From assembly GCA_900768345.1 (NCBI GenBank), contig CAAGCO010000008.1, positions 1-64,000 on the forward strand: DNA of 64,000 bases. Direction: 5' to 3'. The first letter of the stretch is position 1. Every line of letters starts with the position of its first letter. Below the pieces are notes generated by a model. It saw nothing but the letters and a program-made list of their open reading frames with translations, was not told the origin of the DNA and ran no database searches. Below, piece by piece: positions 24,689-34,934 of this stretch. The translations under genes were made by a program, and so were the position numbers. Source of the stretch: Bacilli bacterium (GTDB lineage Bacteria > Bacillota_I > Bacilli_A > RF39 > UBA660).

Positions 24689-25353
24689 TATCTTTCCTCT
24701 TTATCTTTTTGCTTTTTCTCTCTTGTTATAGTTTCTTTTAAAATAGGCAATATCTTTTCTTCAATATTATTATAAAAATTACTATTAAAGGTATTTATAT
24801 CTACCAAATATTTTAATTGTTCATTATCTTTAACATCATTAAAAAAGTCATATAAATATCTCGTACCACCACTATCAAGTATTTCTTTAACCAACAACGG
24901 ACTGAAAGTTTCATACTCTCCTAGTCCATATTTTTGTTTTATATGATAACAAAAATCATAATTATTTAGTTCTTCTAATGTGTCACTAATAATAATATAC
25001 TTATTATCATCTTTACAACTTAATAGATGTTTATCAACATATTCCCTACATAGTTCATTTATATCTTCTTGTACTAATTCTTCCACTTCCTTATGAATAT
25101 CAAAATCATATTCAAGCCAAGACTCATATAGATATTTTAAAGTGTTATTTCTTTCAAGAAGTGCTTTAATTTCATATCTATCAAGAATATCACTATCAAC
25201 ATACAAATCTTTAATTTCTTGCTTTAAGGTTATTTCATAAGTTTTATTTATAATACTTAAAGGATCTAATTTTATTATTTCTTGAATAAATTCATTATAT
25301 TCTTTTTCTAATTTATTATTTAATTCATCTAATAATGTTTTATTTGATTTCAC
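24688..25353 (-). CDS. Hypothetical ICE protein, 221 residues
   Basis: A soluble, acidic, largely helical protein (for example WLEYDFDIHKEVEELVQEDI). I place the start at the GTG at 25353 because GGAGGAAGAAA precedes it directly; an ATG at 25407 in the same frame lacks such a site and would overlap the upstream gene. Its stop codon overlaps the start of the Toprim gene. No family recognised. It sits in the replication block of the element, between an XRE protein and the primase-like protein. Confidence 0.65.
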   Translation of the reverse strand: MKSNKTLLDELNNKLEKEYNEFIQEIIKLDPLSIINKTYEITLKQEIKDLYVDSDILDRYEIKALLERNNTLKYLYESWLEYDFDIHKEVEELVQEDINELCREYVDKHLLSCKDDNKYIIISDTLEELNNYDFCYHIKQKYGLGEYETFSPLLVKEILDSGGTRYLYDFFNDVKDNEQLKYLVDINTFNSNFYNNIEEKILPILKETITREKKQKDKEER

Positions 25354-25378
25354 TTTCTTCCTCCAATCTAAAAAGATA

Positions 25379-25732
25379 TTAACTTTTATTGTCAATATCT
25401 TTATCAAAATAATCCATTCTATTTAATGTATATAACATTTCATATTGTCCTTTAAAGAACATTTCTTCTAGTTCTATATACTTTTGATTTAAAAGATTTT
25501 TTAGTATTTCTATTAAAGCTAAACATTCTTTACTATTTAAACTATTGGGATTTGTACTTTCAAGCACTTTATTTACATTAGGATACTTTTTTAAAAGTTG
25601 TTGATTATTTATTTCTAATTTAGAATATACTTTATCTTTCTTTTGTAAATCAAGTTGCATATTAGAAACAAAATATCCAAAAGTTTCATAACTTGTTTTA
25701 AAAAAACTATTCATTTTTTTCATTTTTACCAT
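25379..25732 (-). CDS. Hypothetical ICE protein, 117 residues
   Basis: A helical protein without signal peptide or membrane segments. Helices such as ECLALIEILKNLLNQKYIEL suggest a small coiled or four-helix fold. It overlaps the end of the XRE gene by 26 bp, so translation is probably coupled. No family recognised. Confidence 0.6.
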   Translation of the reverse strand: MVKMKKMNSFFKTSYETFGYFVSNMQLDLQKKDKVYSKLEINNQQLLKKYPNVNKVLESTNPNSLNSKECLALIEILKNLLNQKYIELEEMFFKGQYEMLYTLNRMDYFDKDIDNKS

Positions 25733-26015
25733 TCCTATCTTTAATTATCGCAATAAAAGGTACACCTAAAGCCCATGCTACCTTATCAATAGTATCAATA
25801 GGAGGATTAGCTTTTAACTCTCCATTTTCTAACTTTTTAATATATTGTCCCTTTTTACCAAGATAAGATGCCAATTCATCTTCATCCATTCCTCGCATAG
25901 TTCTATAATATCTAACATTATATGAAATTATTTTTTTAAATCTTTCATTTGCTTTAGCAACTCTTTTGTTTCTTTCTTTAACTCTCTCTACATCCACAAT
26001 ACTTCCACCTTTCAT
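25707..26015 (-). CDS. XRE-family DNA-binding protein
   Basis: A 102-residue protein with a Cro/C1-type HTH at about residues 30-90: MRGMDEDELASYLGKKGQYIKKLENG contains the two DNA-contact helices, and IDTIDKVAWALGVPFIAII closes the domain. The basic N-terminus (RVKERNKRVAKANERFKK) could add nonspecific DNA binding. It starts behind AAAGGTGG and is followed by two small coupled genes and the Toprim gene. It could regulate this replication block. Confidence 0.8.
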   Translation of the reverse strand: MKGGSIVDVERVKERNKRVAKANERFKKIISYNVRYYRTMRGMDEDELASYLGKKGQYIKKLENGELKANPPIDTIDKVAWALGVPFIAIIKDRNGKNEKNE

Positions 26016-26058
26016 AAAGCATTATAAAACTATAAATGACATTTAACAAATGTACAAA

Positions 26059-29000
26059 TTATCTTTCATAGCTATTTTTATACATTTGCCTATTTTGCTC
26101 TACTTCTTCTACATCATCATCTAATATTTCATTAGTTTTCTCATTCATATTTAATAACCTATTAACTTCATTTAATCTTTTTTGTTTATCTTTTAACTCT
26201 TCTTCTTGATTAAATGGTTTACCAAACTCTAATTTTGCTTTTTCAAGTTGAGTTTTTATTGTTTCAAGTTCTGTTTGCGAGTCTAACAAATGACTTGATA
26301 TATTATCTAGTGCATTATCAATTCTTGTAATATTTCCAAGTTCACTATTTCCTAGATTAACAATAGTAGTAGAATTTCTCTTTAAAATTAAGTTATATTC
26401 TTTCATAAATGCAAAGAACTTTAACTCCATTTTAAATCCTTTATACTCTCCTATCTCTTTTGTTTCATCATTTATAATACTTTTACATTCATCAATTATC
26501 TTAGCACCTGCATCTTGTTTTTCAGAATATGTTATTCCATTGATAGTCATACCAGTAAAACTTTCTTCACTACTATAATTATCACTTAGATATTCAATAT
26601 CAGTTTTATAATTTTCAATATTTTTTTCTAATTCTTTTATTCTATTAGGATACTTCTTTTTGATTTTATCTTCTAAATCATATTGTTCATTTAGATAGCT
26701 TTGTTTTAAAAGTTTTAATTTTGATACTTGAGTATCTAATTCAGTTTTTTCAATTATCAATGGATTACCAGCTGCAAGTGCTTTTATTTCTGCATAAGAA
26801 AGTGCTACTTCATCTATATCTTCAGCACTTCTAACGGGTGTTTTTGATGTCATTATTTGAGATATGAATTTCTGTTTATTCTCTACTAATTGATAAAGGT
26901 AAGCATCAAATGTTTTTTCTGTTACATATCTATAAATATATACTTCTTTATTTTGGTTACCTTGTCTTATAATTCTTCCACTTCTTTGTATTAAATCACT
27001 AGGTCGCCACGGACAATCTAAATCATGAAGTGCTATTAGTCTATCTTGGCAGTTTGTTCCAGCACCCATTTTAACTGTACTTCCCATTAAAACTCTTACC
27101 TGTCCTGCTCTAACTTTAGCAAATAATGCTTGTTTTTGTAATTCTGTATTAGCATTATGAATAAATTCTATTTCATTTTCTGGTATTCCTTTTTCTACTA
27201 ATTTATTTTTTAAATCAGTATAAGCATCAAATGAACCATCACCTTTTGGTGTTGATAAATCACAAAATACTAATTGAGCAGATTTTTTATCTTTTGTTTC
27301 TTCCCATATTTTATAAATATTTTGAGAACAAGTATCTATCTTACTATTCTCATAATCGGGTAATAATTCATTTATTAATCTTTGATCTAATGCTATTTTT
27401 CTACCCTCATTAGTGATTTTAAGCATATTATCTTCTTTTGAATCCACTTCTCTATTTCTTACTTTTTCAGCTCGTTCTCCTAATGAATTTACTAAATCTA
27501 GTTGTGTTTGGCTTGGCTTTATAACTACATTTTCATAGTTTGCTTTTGGTAATGGTAAATTTAATGTATCTGATGTTTTAATATCTGCGACTTCCTTAAA
27601 CATATTCATTAACTCTGGTAAGTTATAAAATTTGGCAAATCTAGTTTTAGTTCTATAACCAGTTCCCTCTGGTGCTAATTCTATCGCAGTTACTGTTTCT
27701 CCAAAAGTTGAAGCCCAAGCATCAAAATGTTGTAACTTACTTTCTATAAGTTTATCGTATTGCAAATATCTTTGCATAGTGTAAAGTTCAACCATAGAGT
27801 TAGAAATTGGTGTTCCAGTTGCAAATACTATTCCTTTTCCACCAGTTATTTCATCTAAATATCTGCACTTCATAAATAAATCACTAGACTTTTGTGCCTC
27901 TGTTTGAGCAATCCCACCTACATTTCTCATTTTAGTATAAAGATATAAGTTTTTATAATAATGTGCTTCATCAACAAATAATCTATCTACACCCAATTCT
28001 TCAAAAGTGATAACATCATCTTTTCTTGATGTACTATTTAGATTAGCTAATTTTTTCTCAATAGACTTTTGTGTTTTCATCAATGCTTTAATACTAAATC
28101 TTTCTCCATTATGATTTTTTAAATCCTCTATTCCTTTTAATGTATCTTGAAGTTGTTGCTCTAATATAGCAACTTGTCTTTTAATAGACATCGGTATTTT
28201 TTCAAATTGAGAGTGTCCTATAATAACTGCATCCCACTCTCCTGTTGCAATTCTTGAGCAAAACTTCTTTCTATTTGCAGTTTCAAAATCTTTTTTAGTT
28301 GAAACAAGTATATTAGCACTTGGATAAAGTTGTAAGAACTCACTAGCAAATTGTTCTATTATGTGATTAGGTACTACAAACAAGCTCTTATTACAAAGTC
28401 CTAATCTTTTACTTTCCATAGCACTTGCTACCATTTCAAAAGTCTTACCAGCCCCAACTTCATGAGCTAATAAAGTATTTCCACCATATAAAACTCTTGC
28501 TATTGCATTCACTTGATGTGGTCTTAATGTTATTTCAGGATTTATTCCATCAAATGTTATATGACTACCATCATATTCTCTTGGAATTATTGCATTAAAC
28601 TTTTCATTATAAAGATATGTTAATCTTTCTCTTCTTTCTTGATCGTTCCATACCCAATCTTGAAATGCCTGTTTAATTTTATCTTGTTTAGCTTGAGCTA
28701 TTGCTGTTTCTTTTTTATTTAATACTGCAACTTTTTTACCATTTTCATCATAGTTATAATCAAAGATTTTTGTATCCCTTAAGTTAAGTGCATCTTCTAT
28801 TAATCTATAAGCATTTGCTCTATTAGTTCCATAAGTAGATGTTACTGCTATAGTATTTCTATCACAACTTTTATTTTCAATGTTCCACTCACCAGTCATA
28901 TCAGAATAATGTGCTTTTACATCTCTTCTAGCATAGATACTGGCATCAATTAAATCTAAAATAAAGTTAGTAATTATATCTTCTGGTATCCATGTTGCAC

Positions 29001-32000
29001 CTATTCTTATACTTATTTCAGTAGGTGGAATATCTTTTGGAATAACTTTCTTTAAGTATTCAACATTAATTTGAAAACTGCTATCTTCAAATGCGAACTG
29101 TCTTGCCACTTTTAATTTTTCACGAACATTACCAGATAAATACTCATCAGCGGTAACCCAATGATTAGGATTACCATATTCAGGTACTCTAAATATTTCT
29201 CCTTCTAGTTCTTCTAACATTTTGTCTATATCTAGTCCGCATAACTTTTGCATATATGATATATCAACTTTCGCTTTTTCTTGCATTGATACTATTAAAG
29301 CATCTCTTGCATTTTCAATAACTCTTTCTTTTGATTTTGGTTTAATTGTTCTTTTAGTAAATAAATCAGCTTTTCTTTTTAGATTACCATTTTCATCTAA
29401 TACTTCAAGTGAGCATAAAAGAAAATAACTTCCATCATTTGAAAATACACTAGCATTACCACGACTGTTTATAAGTCCATACTTTTTAACAAACTTATCA
29501 TATAATTCGTTTAACTCTTTTTGTTTATCTTGTATTTCATTATCACTTGCATTATCTAGTTGCAAGTTAATAATCTCTCTTGTTATATCTCTTAGTTTAA
29601 CTAAATTCTTAACTCTATTTTCAGCAGTTTCTGATAAGTTTTGAGGATACATTCTACTATTTTCTCTATAATAAATTACATCATCAATTAAAGCATAAGA
29701 AAAGTTTTTTACATTCATATCTGCTTCAATAGATAAATCTTCATTATCTGCTATATCATCAATCTTATAATCTTTTATTTCTGCTTTTACATTTGGTATT
29801 GCATTATTAAGCATTTCTTCTAAATTCATACCATCTTTAGGAATACAAGCTGGTTCTTCTCCAAATGGTGTTGATATAAGTTCCATTTTTCCAAGTATCA
29901 TTTGTGGATTATCAACGAAATATTTATTTATTCTTAAATTGTTTTCATCAGTATCAATGTTTATCCAATCTGGCATTATATCTGTAATTGAATCTCTTTT
30001 CTGAAGAAATATTATATCTGATGTAACTGTTGTTCCAGCACTATCTTTAAATACATTATTAGGTAATCTTATAGCACCAATTAAATCTGCTCTACTTGCT
30101 ACATATTTTCTTACATCATCATTCTTTTTATCCATAAATCCTTGAGATGTAATAAATGCTATTATTCCTCCTGGTCTTACTTTATCTATGGCTTTTGCAA
30201 AGAAGTAATCATGTATTAAGAAGTTTCGCATATCATATTTCTTATCACTTACAGGAATATTTCCAAATGGGACATTTCCTATTGCAACATCAAAAAAAGA
30301 ATTTGAATAGTTTACTTCTTCAAATCCTTTAACTGCGATAGATGACTTTTGATATAACTGTCTTGCTATATTTCCACTAATTATGTCTTTTTCTACTCCA
30401 TATATTTTTAACTTATCATTATTCGGTAAAAGTCCAATAAAGTTTCCTATACCACAACCGGGTTCTAATATATTTCCTTTTTCAAGTCCCATATTAGATA
30501 TTGCTTTATACATTTCTTTAACTACTACTGGTGGAGTATAAAATGCTGTTAAAGTTGATTCCTTTGCCTGAGTATATTCTTCTTCAGTTAGAAGTTCTTT
30601 TAATTCATAATACTCATCAGTCCATTTATCTGGATCAAAGGCATCCGATAATCCACCCCATCCAACATAATTAGAAAGTATTTCTTGTTCTTCACTTGTA
30701 GCATATCTATTTTCTTTCTCACACTTTCTTAATACATTTATTGCTTTAATATTATTTCTATATCTTTCTTTTGCTGTTCCTACTCCTAAATAGTCGGTAT
30801 GTATCTTGTAATTTATTCTATCTTCTAAAGGCACTTCTGGGTGAAGAACATAACTAACTTCTCTTGGTTTTCTTTTAGTAGGCACTTCTATTTTATCTTC
30901 TTTTAAATCATCTATTATTAAAGTATTATCTTTATTATTTATATCTTCTAATACTTCTTCTTTATCAATACTTAAATCTAATACTTTATCATCAAAATTA
31001 TGATAATAAACATATATACTATCTGGAGTAACTCTAATAGCAAAGTCTTTATCTTTTTCAAGCATTTTAAATAGTTTATTACTTTCTATTTGCTCTTTTA
31101 ACCTTAATTCACTTGTTTTATCATTATTAAAATAAGTAAAACTAGTATCATGATTAGTATTATTACTACTTTCTAATGATATAGTTAGATTTCTTTTTTT
31201 AGACTTAATATGTTCCCATTTTTCTAGTTCCACTTTTCTTATTTCAAAACTATTTTCCCATATTGTATCTTTAGAACAATTATTAAACATATTAACTATA
31301 ACATCTGCAAACTCTTGCTCTTTAGTGGCAAATAAAGATAACTGTGCTTTTTCACTTCTTGGTATTATTATCTTTTCTTTTTCAGTTGGTAATTTAGTTT
31401 CTTCTTTTTCGTATTTATTAGCATATTCTTTTAATTTATTATAATCTTCCTCATTTAGTAATGTAGGAATATTATCACTATCATAATTAAAAACTTCATC
31501 AAATATAAACTTATAAAATTCTCTACCATACCAAGTATTTTCATCATCCATTGCAATTAGATTATCTTTATCATCATACATTAGTTCAACATCATTTATC
31601 TTGTATTTATTTAATACATCATAAAGTAATCCTATTTCTCCATCGTTTTTATCATACATATAAATAACTGAAGAAAATTCATCATTAAATATTTGCTCTA
31701 GCTTATCAAATAAAGCATCTGTTGATAATCCTTTATTAAACCAGTCTGCCTCTACTATTTCATTTTCCCAAGTATCTTCATTTGTTCTAGTTCCTAACTC
31801 TACTGTTGCTATTCCATTTATATAATGAAGTTCTACACAGTATAAATTAGTTTTAATTCTTGCAACAGTAAATGAGTTAGTATCATCTAAATCTTCTAAA
31901 TTAGTTATTAACTCACTTTCAATAATATCTTTTCTACTATCTGAAAAAAGAATACTGTTATTAGTATTCTCTTGTTTTAGTTGAAGATTAACTCCCTTAT

Positions 32001-33162
32001 TACTATCTCCTCTGCTTGATTTTTCAAGTTGTTCATTAATCCTGTCCACTTCATTGGATCTTTCATCTTCAAGTTCTCTGTTATATTCTCCTGTGCTATC
32101 AATTCTTTCATTATCAAGTTCACTCTCATCTCGGCTGTCGTATCTATCTCCAATAGATGTTCTGCTAGTATATCCTTGATTTTCATTTGCTCGTATAAAG
32201 GTTTCTTCTTGCTCTTTAGGTAATCCAACCTCATAAGACCATATTTCCCTATGTTGAAGTTTCTCTCTTTCACTTTCAAGTTCGGTATCTTGTAATCTCC
32301 TACTGTTTTGTAAGTTATCATTTACTTCACTCCTCTCCTTTAATTCATCTTTATCATAAACTATATTTTTATCATTATCAAATGTACGAATTTTTTCTAT
32401 TTCATTTATTCTTATATTTTTTAGTGTTTCATAAATATTAAGTAGTGTCATTTCACTAATATCACTTGTAGCACTTCCTAAACTTACAACACTCTCTATA
32501 TCTTGAAACATTATAATATCTTGAAAATCAGTATATAAAAACTCTTTATTAGCATTACCTACACATTTATTTATAAGCATATAAGCAATACTTTTTTGAA
32601 GCAAGTTTTTATATTTTTGAATGATTATATCATTATCAATATTTACTAATCTTGTATTTTCTTTATTGTCTAGCAAATAATCAATATAATCTGTTATATT
32701 ATCTTCTACTAAAATAGTCGCAACTGATTTTAAACTATCAATAAAAGTATCTTTGTTTTCTAGTTCTCCATATCTATTCTCTAGTGCCTCAACAACTTGA
32801 TCTTGATAAGCTATTCCTACATTCCAAACTCTAACCTTTTTACCTTTTCTACCATACATACTTTGAGTATCTGATACATCCCATACATATCTTATAGATG
32901 GTTTACCATACTTTTCAGTTATTAGTGCTATTCCACTATGACCTTTTTTAATTATTCTATTTAATTTACTATTCCAAGTATCATAACTAGCACAAGCTAT
33001 AGCAGTTGGTCTTTGAGCATATATAAGTAATTGCTCATCAAAATCATACTTATAGTTCTTTGAGGCACAACTTAAAAACGATTGCCATTTTCTTGAATCA
33101 GAGGTTATATCAGCAATCGTTTCATTATAGACTTCTTTAATATCTACTAATGTTGTAGCCAT
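26059..33162 (-). CDS. Giant ArdC-like/N6-methylase/SNF2-type helicase protein
   Basis: A 2367-residue protein typical of large ICEs. Residues about 20-115 resemble the ArdC-like ssDNA-binding domain (FDEQLLIYAQRPTAIACASY, KKGHSGIALI). A long charged linker (about 270-400) follows. A DNA-methylase fold at about 900-1000 has ILEPGCGIGNFIGLLP as the SAM motif and AIGNVPFGNIP in place of the NPPF/Y catalytic motif. A superfamily 2 helicase at about 1560-2070 has HEVGAGKTFEMVASAM, the DEAH-type motif LFVDEAHYYKN and motif VI QRSGRIIRQGNQN. The end is a coiled coil. It probably unwinds and protects element DNA and may modify it, which would counter restriction. It is about 40 bp upstream of the XRE gene. 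Confidence 0.9.
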   Translation of the reverse strand: MATTLVDIKEVYNETIADITSDSRKWQSFLSCASKNYKYDFDEQLLIYAQRPTAIACASYDTWNSKLNRIIKKGHSGIALITEKYGKPSIRYVWDVSDTQSMYGRKGKKVRVWNVGIAYQDQVVEALENRYGELENKDTFIDSLKSVATILVEDNITDYIDYLLDNKENTRLVNIDNDIIIQKYKNLLQKSIAYMLINKCVGNANKEFLYTDFQDIIMFQDIESVVSLGSATSDISEMTLLNIYETLKNIRINEIEKIRTFDNDKNIVYDKDELKERSEVNDNLQNSRRLQDTELESEREKLQHREIWSYEVGLPKEQEETFIRANENQGYTSRTSIGDRYDSRDESELDNERIDSTGEYNRELEDERSNEVDRINEQLEKSSRGDSNKGVNLQLKQENTNNSILFSDSRKDIIESELITNLEDLDDTNSFTVARIKTNLYCVELHYINGIATVELGTRTNEDTWENEIVEADWFNKGLSTDALFDKLEQIFNDEFSSVIYMYDKNDGEIGLLYDVLNKYKINDVELMYDDKDNLIAMDDENTWYGREFYKFIFDEVFNYDSDNIPTLLNEEDYNKLKEYANKYEKEETKLPTEKEKIIIPRSEKAQLSLFATKEQEFADVIVNMFNNCSKDTIWENSFEIRKVELEKWEHIKSKKRNLTISLESSNNTNHDTSFTYFNNDKTSELRLKEQIESNKLFKMLEKDKDFAIRVTPDSIYVYYHNFDDKVLDLSIDKEEVLEDINNKDNTLIIDDLKEDKIEVPTKRKPREVSYVLHPEVPLEDRINYKIHTDYLGVGTAKERYRNNIKAINVLRKCEKENRYATSEEQEILSNYVGWGGLSDAFDPDKWTDEYYELKELLTEEEYTQAKESTLTAFYTPPVVVKEMYKAISNMGLEKGNILEPGCGIGNFIGLLPNNDKLKIYGVEKDIISGNIARQLYQKSSIAVKGFEEVNYSNSFFDVAIGNVPFGNIPVSDKKYDMRNFLIHDYFFAKAIDKVRPGGIIAFITSQGFMDKKNDDVRKYVASRADLIGAIRLPNNVFKDSAGTTVTSDIIFLQKRDSITDIMPDWINIDTDENNLRINKYFVDNPQMILGKMELISTPFGEEPACIPKDGMNLEEMLNNAIPNVKAEIKDYKIDDIADNEDLSIEADMNVKNFSYALIDDVIYYRENSRMYPQNLSETAENRVKNLVKLRDITREIINLQLDNASDNEIQDKQKELNELYDKFVKKYGLINSRGNASVFSNDGSYFLLCSLEVLDENGNLKRKADLFTKRTIKPKSKERVIENARDALIVSMQEKAKVDISYMQKLCGLDIDKMLEELEGEIFRVPEYGNPNHWVTADEYLSGNVREKLKVARQFAFEDSSFQINVEYLKKVIPKDIPPTEISIRIGATWIPEDIITNFILDLIDASIYARRDVKAHYSDMTGEWNIENKSCDRNTIAVTSTYGTNRANAYRLIEDALNLRDTKIFDYNYDENGKKVAVLNKKETAIAQAKQDKIKQAFQDWVWNDQERRERLTYLYNEKFNAIIPREYDGSHITFDGINPEITLRPHQVNAIARVLYGGNTLLAHEVGAGKTFEMVASAMESKRLGLCNKSLFVVPNHIIEQFASEFLQLYPSANILVSTKKDFETANRKKFCSRIATGEWDAVIIGHSQFEKIPMSIKRQVAILEQQLQDTLKGIEDLKNHNGERFSIKALMKTQKSIEKKLANLNSTSRKDDVITFEELGVDRLFVDEAHYYKNLYLYTKMRNVGGIAQTEAQKSSDLFMKCRYLDEITGGKGIVFATGTPISNSMVELYTMQRYLQYDKLIESKLQHFDAWASTFGETVTAIELAPEGTGYRTKTRFAKFYNLPELMNMFKEVADIKTSDTLNLPLPKANYENVVIKPSQTQLDLVNSLGERAEKVRNREVDSKEDNMLKITNEGRKIALDQRLINELLPDYENSKIDTCSQNIYKIWEETKDKKSAQLVFCDLSTPKGDGSFDAYTDLKNKLVEKGIPENEIEFIHNANTELQKQALFAKVRAGQVRVLMGSTVKMGAGTNCQDRLIALHDLDCPWRPSDLIQRSGRIIRQGNQNKEVYIYRYVTEKTFDAYLYQLVENKQKFISQIMTSKTPVRSAEDIDEVALSYAEIKALAAGNPLIIEKTELDTQVSKLKLLKQSYLNEQYDLEDKIKKKYPNRIKELEKNIENYKTDIEYLSDNYSSEESFTGMTINGITYSEKQDAGAKIIDECKSIINDETKEIGEYKGFKMELKFFAFMKEYNLILKRNSTTIVNLGNSELGNITRIDNALDNISSHLLDSQTELETIKTQLEKAKLEFGKPFNQEEELKDKQKRLNEVNRLLNMNEKTNEILDDDVEEVEQNRQMYKNSYER

Positions 33163-33182
33163 TTTTATTTACCTCTCTTTCT

Positions 33183-33506
33183 TTATTTTTTTTGTTCTCT
33201 ATTTTCAATTAACTTACTATAATAATCTTCTACATTATCATTTTTTTCAGCTCGTAATAATAATTGCCAAATCATATCACTTGCTTCGTTGGGAAAAAAT
33301 CTTACATCTACAAACTCTATATCATCATTATTAACTCTAGGTACTGAATATGTAAGTAATTTATTTTTTAGTTTTTCTGCAGTAGTTGAAAACTTTTCAT
33401 CTTCAATATTCATCTTTATATTAAAATCTAAAATACCAACTAGTTGATTAAATAAATCTTTACATAATGATAATTGTGTAGATGGTGTTCTTGTTTGATG
33501 TGGCAT
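33183..33506 (-). CDS. Hypothetical ICE protein, 107 residues
   Basis: A soluble helical protein with SLCKDLFNQLVGILDFNIK near residue 13 and VRFFPNEASDMIWQLLLRAE near 70. It starts behind AGGAAAGGAGTG and its ATG overlaps the stop of the preceding gene by one base. It directly precedes the giant helicase gene. No family recognised. Confidence 0.6.
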   Translation of the reverse strand: MPHQTRTPSTQLSLCKDLFNQLVGILDFNIKMNIEDEKFSTTAEKLKNKLLTYSVPRVNNDDIEFVDVRFFPNEASDMIWQLLLRAEKNDNVEDYYSKLIENREQKK

Positions 33507-33811
33507 TATATCTTCACTCCTTTCCTAATAGTTTTTGGAAATATTACTAAACAATCATCTATTTCTTCGCTTTTATTACTATTTCCTAATATTTCTCCCC
33601 TAATTTCAATATAGGTATTTTTATTTATTTCTGGGAAGTCATTTATACAAGGTGTAAATAATATAAATGATATATAGTTATTAACTCTTTCTATCTTATT
33701 ATCATTTATAACTTTCATCTTTGTAGGTATTTCTAAAATAAATCTTGTAAATAATTCATTATCAAATACATCTTTCTTTATAACTTTACCTGATATTTTT
33801 ATTTCATTCAT
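33506..33811 (-). CDS. Small OB-fold-like (SSB-like) protein
   Basis: A 101-residue all-beta protein whose pattern (MNEIKISGKVIKKDVFDNEL, then FTRFILEIPTK, then NTYIEIRGEILGNSN) resembles the first strands of single-stranded DNA-binding proteins (N-x-I-x-x-x-G-x-V and 'G-x-x-V-x-V-x-G-x-L'). An SSB-type role would suit a conjugative element. The resemblance is one of fold pattern only; the family is not certain. It overlaps its upstream neighbour by 4 bp. Confidence 0.55.
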   Translation of the reverse strand: MNEIKISGKVIKKDVFDNELFTRFILEIPTKMKVINDNKIERVNNYISFILFTPCINDFPEINKNTYIEIRGEILGNSNKSEEIDDCLVIFPKTIRKGVKI

Positions 33812-34035
33812 CTTTCTTCACCCCTATCTTTATTTCTATTTAAAGATACTTGTTCTACTACTTTACTTTCTTTGATTTCTACATCTATATTTTTAGATAG
33901 TTTATCTTTTATATCTTTAACTGTAATACTATCCAGTGTATCTTTTAATATTCTTCTAGCTTCTTCTTCATTTTCTGCTACTACTGTTATTTTCATTTTT
34001 TCATACAAATTAACATTAAACTCATAATTATTCAT
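33808..34035 (-). CDS. Hypothetical ICE protein, 75 residues
   Basis: A small beta-alpha protein (NNYEFNVNLYEKMKITVVAE, then EEARRILKDTLDS). I chose the ATG at 34035 because AAGGAGGAAAAG stands directly before it; nine further in-frame codons upstream have no such site. It overlaps the preceding gene by 8 bp and the SSB-like gene by 4 bp. No function known. Confidence 0.6.
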   Translation of the reverse strand: MNNYEFNVNLYEKMKITVVAENEEEARRILKDTLDSITVKDIKDKLSKNIDVEIKESKVVEQVSLNRNKDRGEER

Positions 34036-34264
34036 TTTCTTTTCCTCCTTTTGTTTCATCACTATTACTTAAAAAAGCAATTATTTGTCTGTTCTTAATT
34101 GCTTTCTTTAAATCTAATAAAATAATTATTTCATTACCATTTACATCTTGTATTCTTGTTAAATCATCTAGTTTTATATTTAAAATATCTTTCTCGGTCT
34201 TAAATCCTGCTTTAAATATTTTTTCTAATACTTTTGTTATTTGACTTAAATTATACTTATTCAT
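34028..34264 (-). CDS. Hypothetical ICE protein with helix-hairpin-helix-like pattern, 78 residues
   Basis: A small helical protein. VLEKIFKAGFKTEKDILNIK followed by LDDLTRIQDVNGNEIIILLD resembles the helix-hairpin-helix arrangement of DNA-contacting domains such as the RNA polymerase alpha C-terminus, but this is only a pattern-level similarity. The start at 34264 is supported by GTGAGGAAAACT upstream; a GTG four codons earlier is part of that site. Confidence 0.55.
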   Translation of the reverse strand: MNKYNLSQITKVLEKIFKAGFKTEKDILNIKLDDLTRIQDVNGNEIIILLDLKKAIKNRQIIAFLSNSDETKGGKENE

Positions 34265-34934
34265 AGTTTTCCTCACTTTCTAGTTCTAAAATATAAACTA
34301 TTTGTTTTGTTTTATCAGTTTGACTACAAGTAATTAAAGTTAAAGTATTCTTTTTATTATCTCTGTGTATTGTTACTTTGCCATTTTTTTCTGCATCATA
34401 TTTTCCAGCAACTTTGTATGTATATTTAATATTATTGAAATAAACATAGGCAACATCATCATTACTTAATTTATGTAGATTTTTAAAGTATGAAATATAG
34501 CTATTTCCAGAATGAGCTGCAATTATAAGATTTCCATTTTTAACATTCGGCATATCACTGCCCTTTATTACTTGTAAATTTTTATTAACATTATTCCCTT
34601 TATCTTTAATATTTAAAAAACCTCTTTTTATGTTTATTTTAGGGATTTCAAGAACACCTATATAGTTATAATTAGATGTTTTCTTTTCTTCTTGTTTTGG
34701 TTGTTCTTTAATTTCTTCTTCATCAATATCTACTTTAATTTCTTCAACTTCTTCTTTTCCTATATTTAAAAACTCCTGTGCTTTATTATAATCTCGCAAT
34801 TCAACATAATAGTTATATGCTATTCTACCTATATACATAAAAGAACCAATTAAGAAAATGAAAGAAGCAACTAGTTTGATTAGTTGCTCCTTTTTATCAA
34901 TATTCTTATTTTTTCTTGTTCTTTTTAGAAACAT
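34257..34934 (-). CDS. Sortase of the adhesin operon
   Basis: A 225-residue sortase with an N-terminal membrane segment at about residues 19-40, an acidic/lysine linker, and a catalytic domain. The catalytic His is in NLIIAAHSGNSYISYF and the Cys in LTLITCSQTDKTKQ. The residue after the Cys where sortases carry a catalytic Arg appears to be Lys or Gln (TDKTKQIVYI). The gene overlaps the end of the Cna-B adhesin gene by 29 bp, so that protein is its likely substrate. The class is probably D- or E-like but I cannot fix it by eye. Confidence 0.85.
   Translation of the reverse strand: MFLKRTRKNKNIDKKEQLIKLVASFIFLIGSFMYIGRIAYNYYVELRDYNKAQEFLNIGKEEVEEIKVDIDEEEIKEQPKQEEKKTSNYNYIGVLEIPKINIKRGFLNIKDKGNNVNKNLQVIKGSDMPNVKNGNLIIAAHSGNSYISYFKNLHKLSNDDVAYVYFNNIKYTYKVAGKYDAEKNGKVTIHRDNKKNTLTLITCSQTDKTKQIVYILELESEENYE

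Noticed and set aside
31977..32321. A 114-codon open frame inside the giant helicase gene
   Set aside because: Out of frame with a continuous 2367-residue protein, lies over its low-complexity charged linker, and has no ribosome site.
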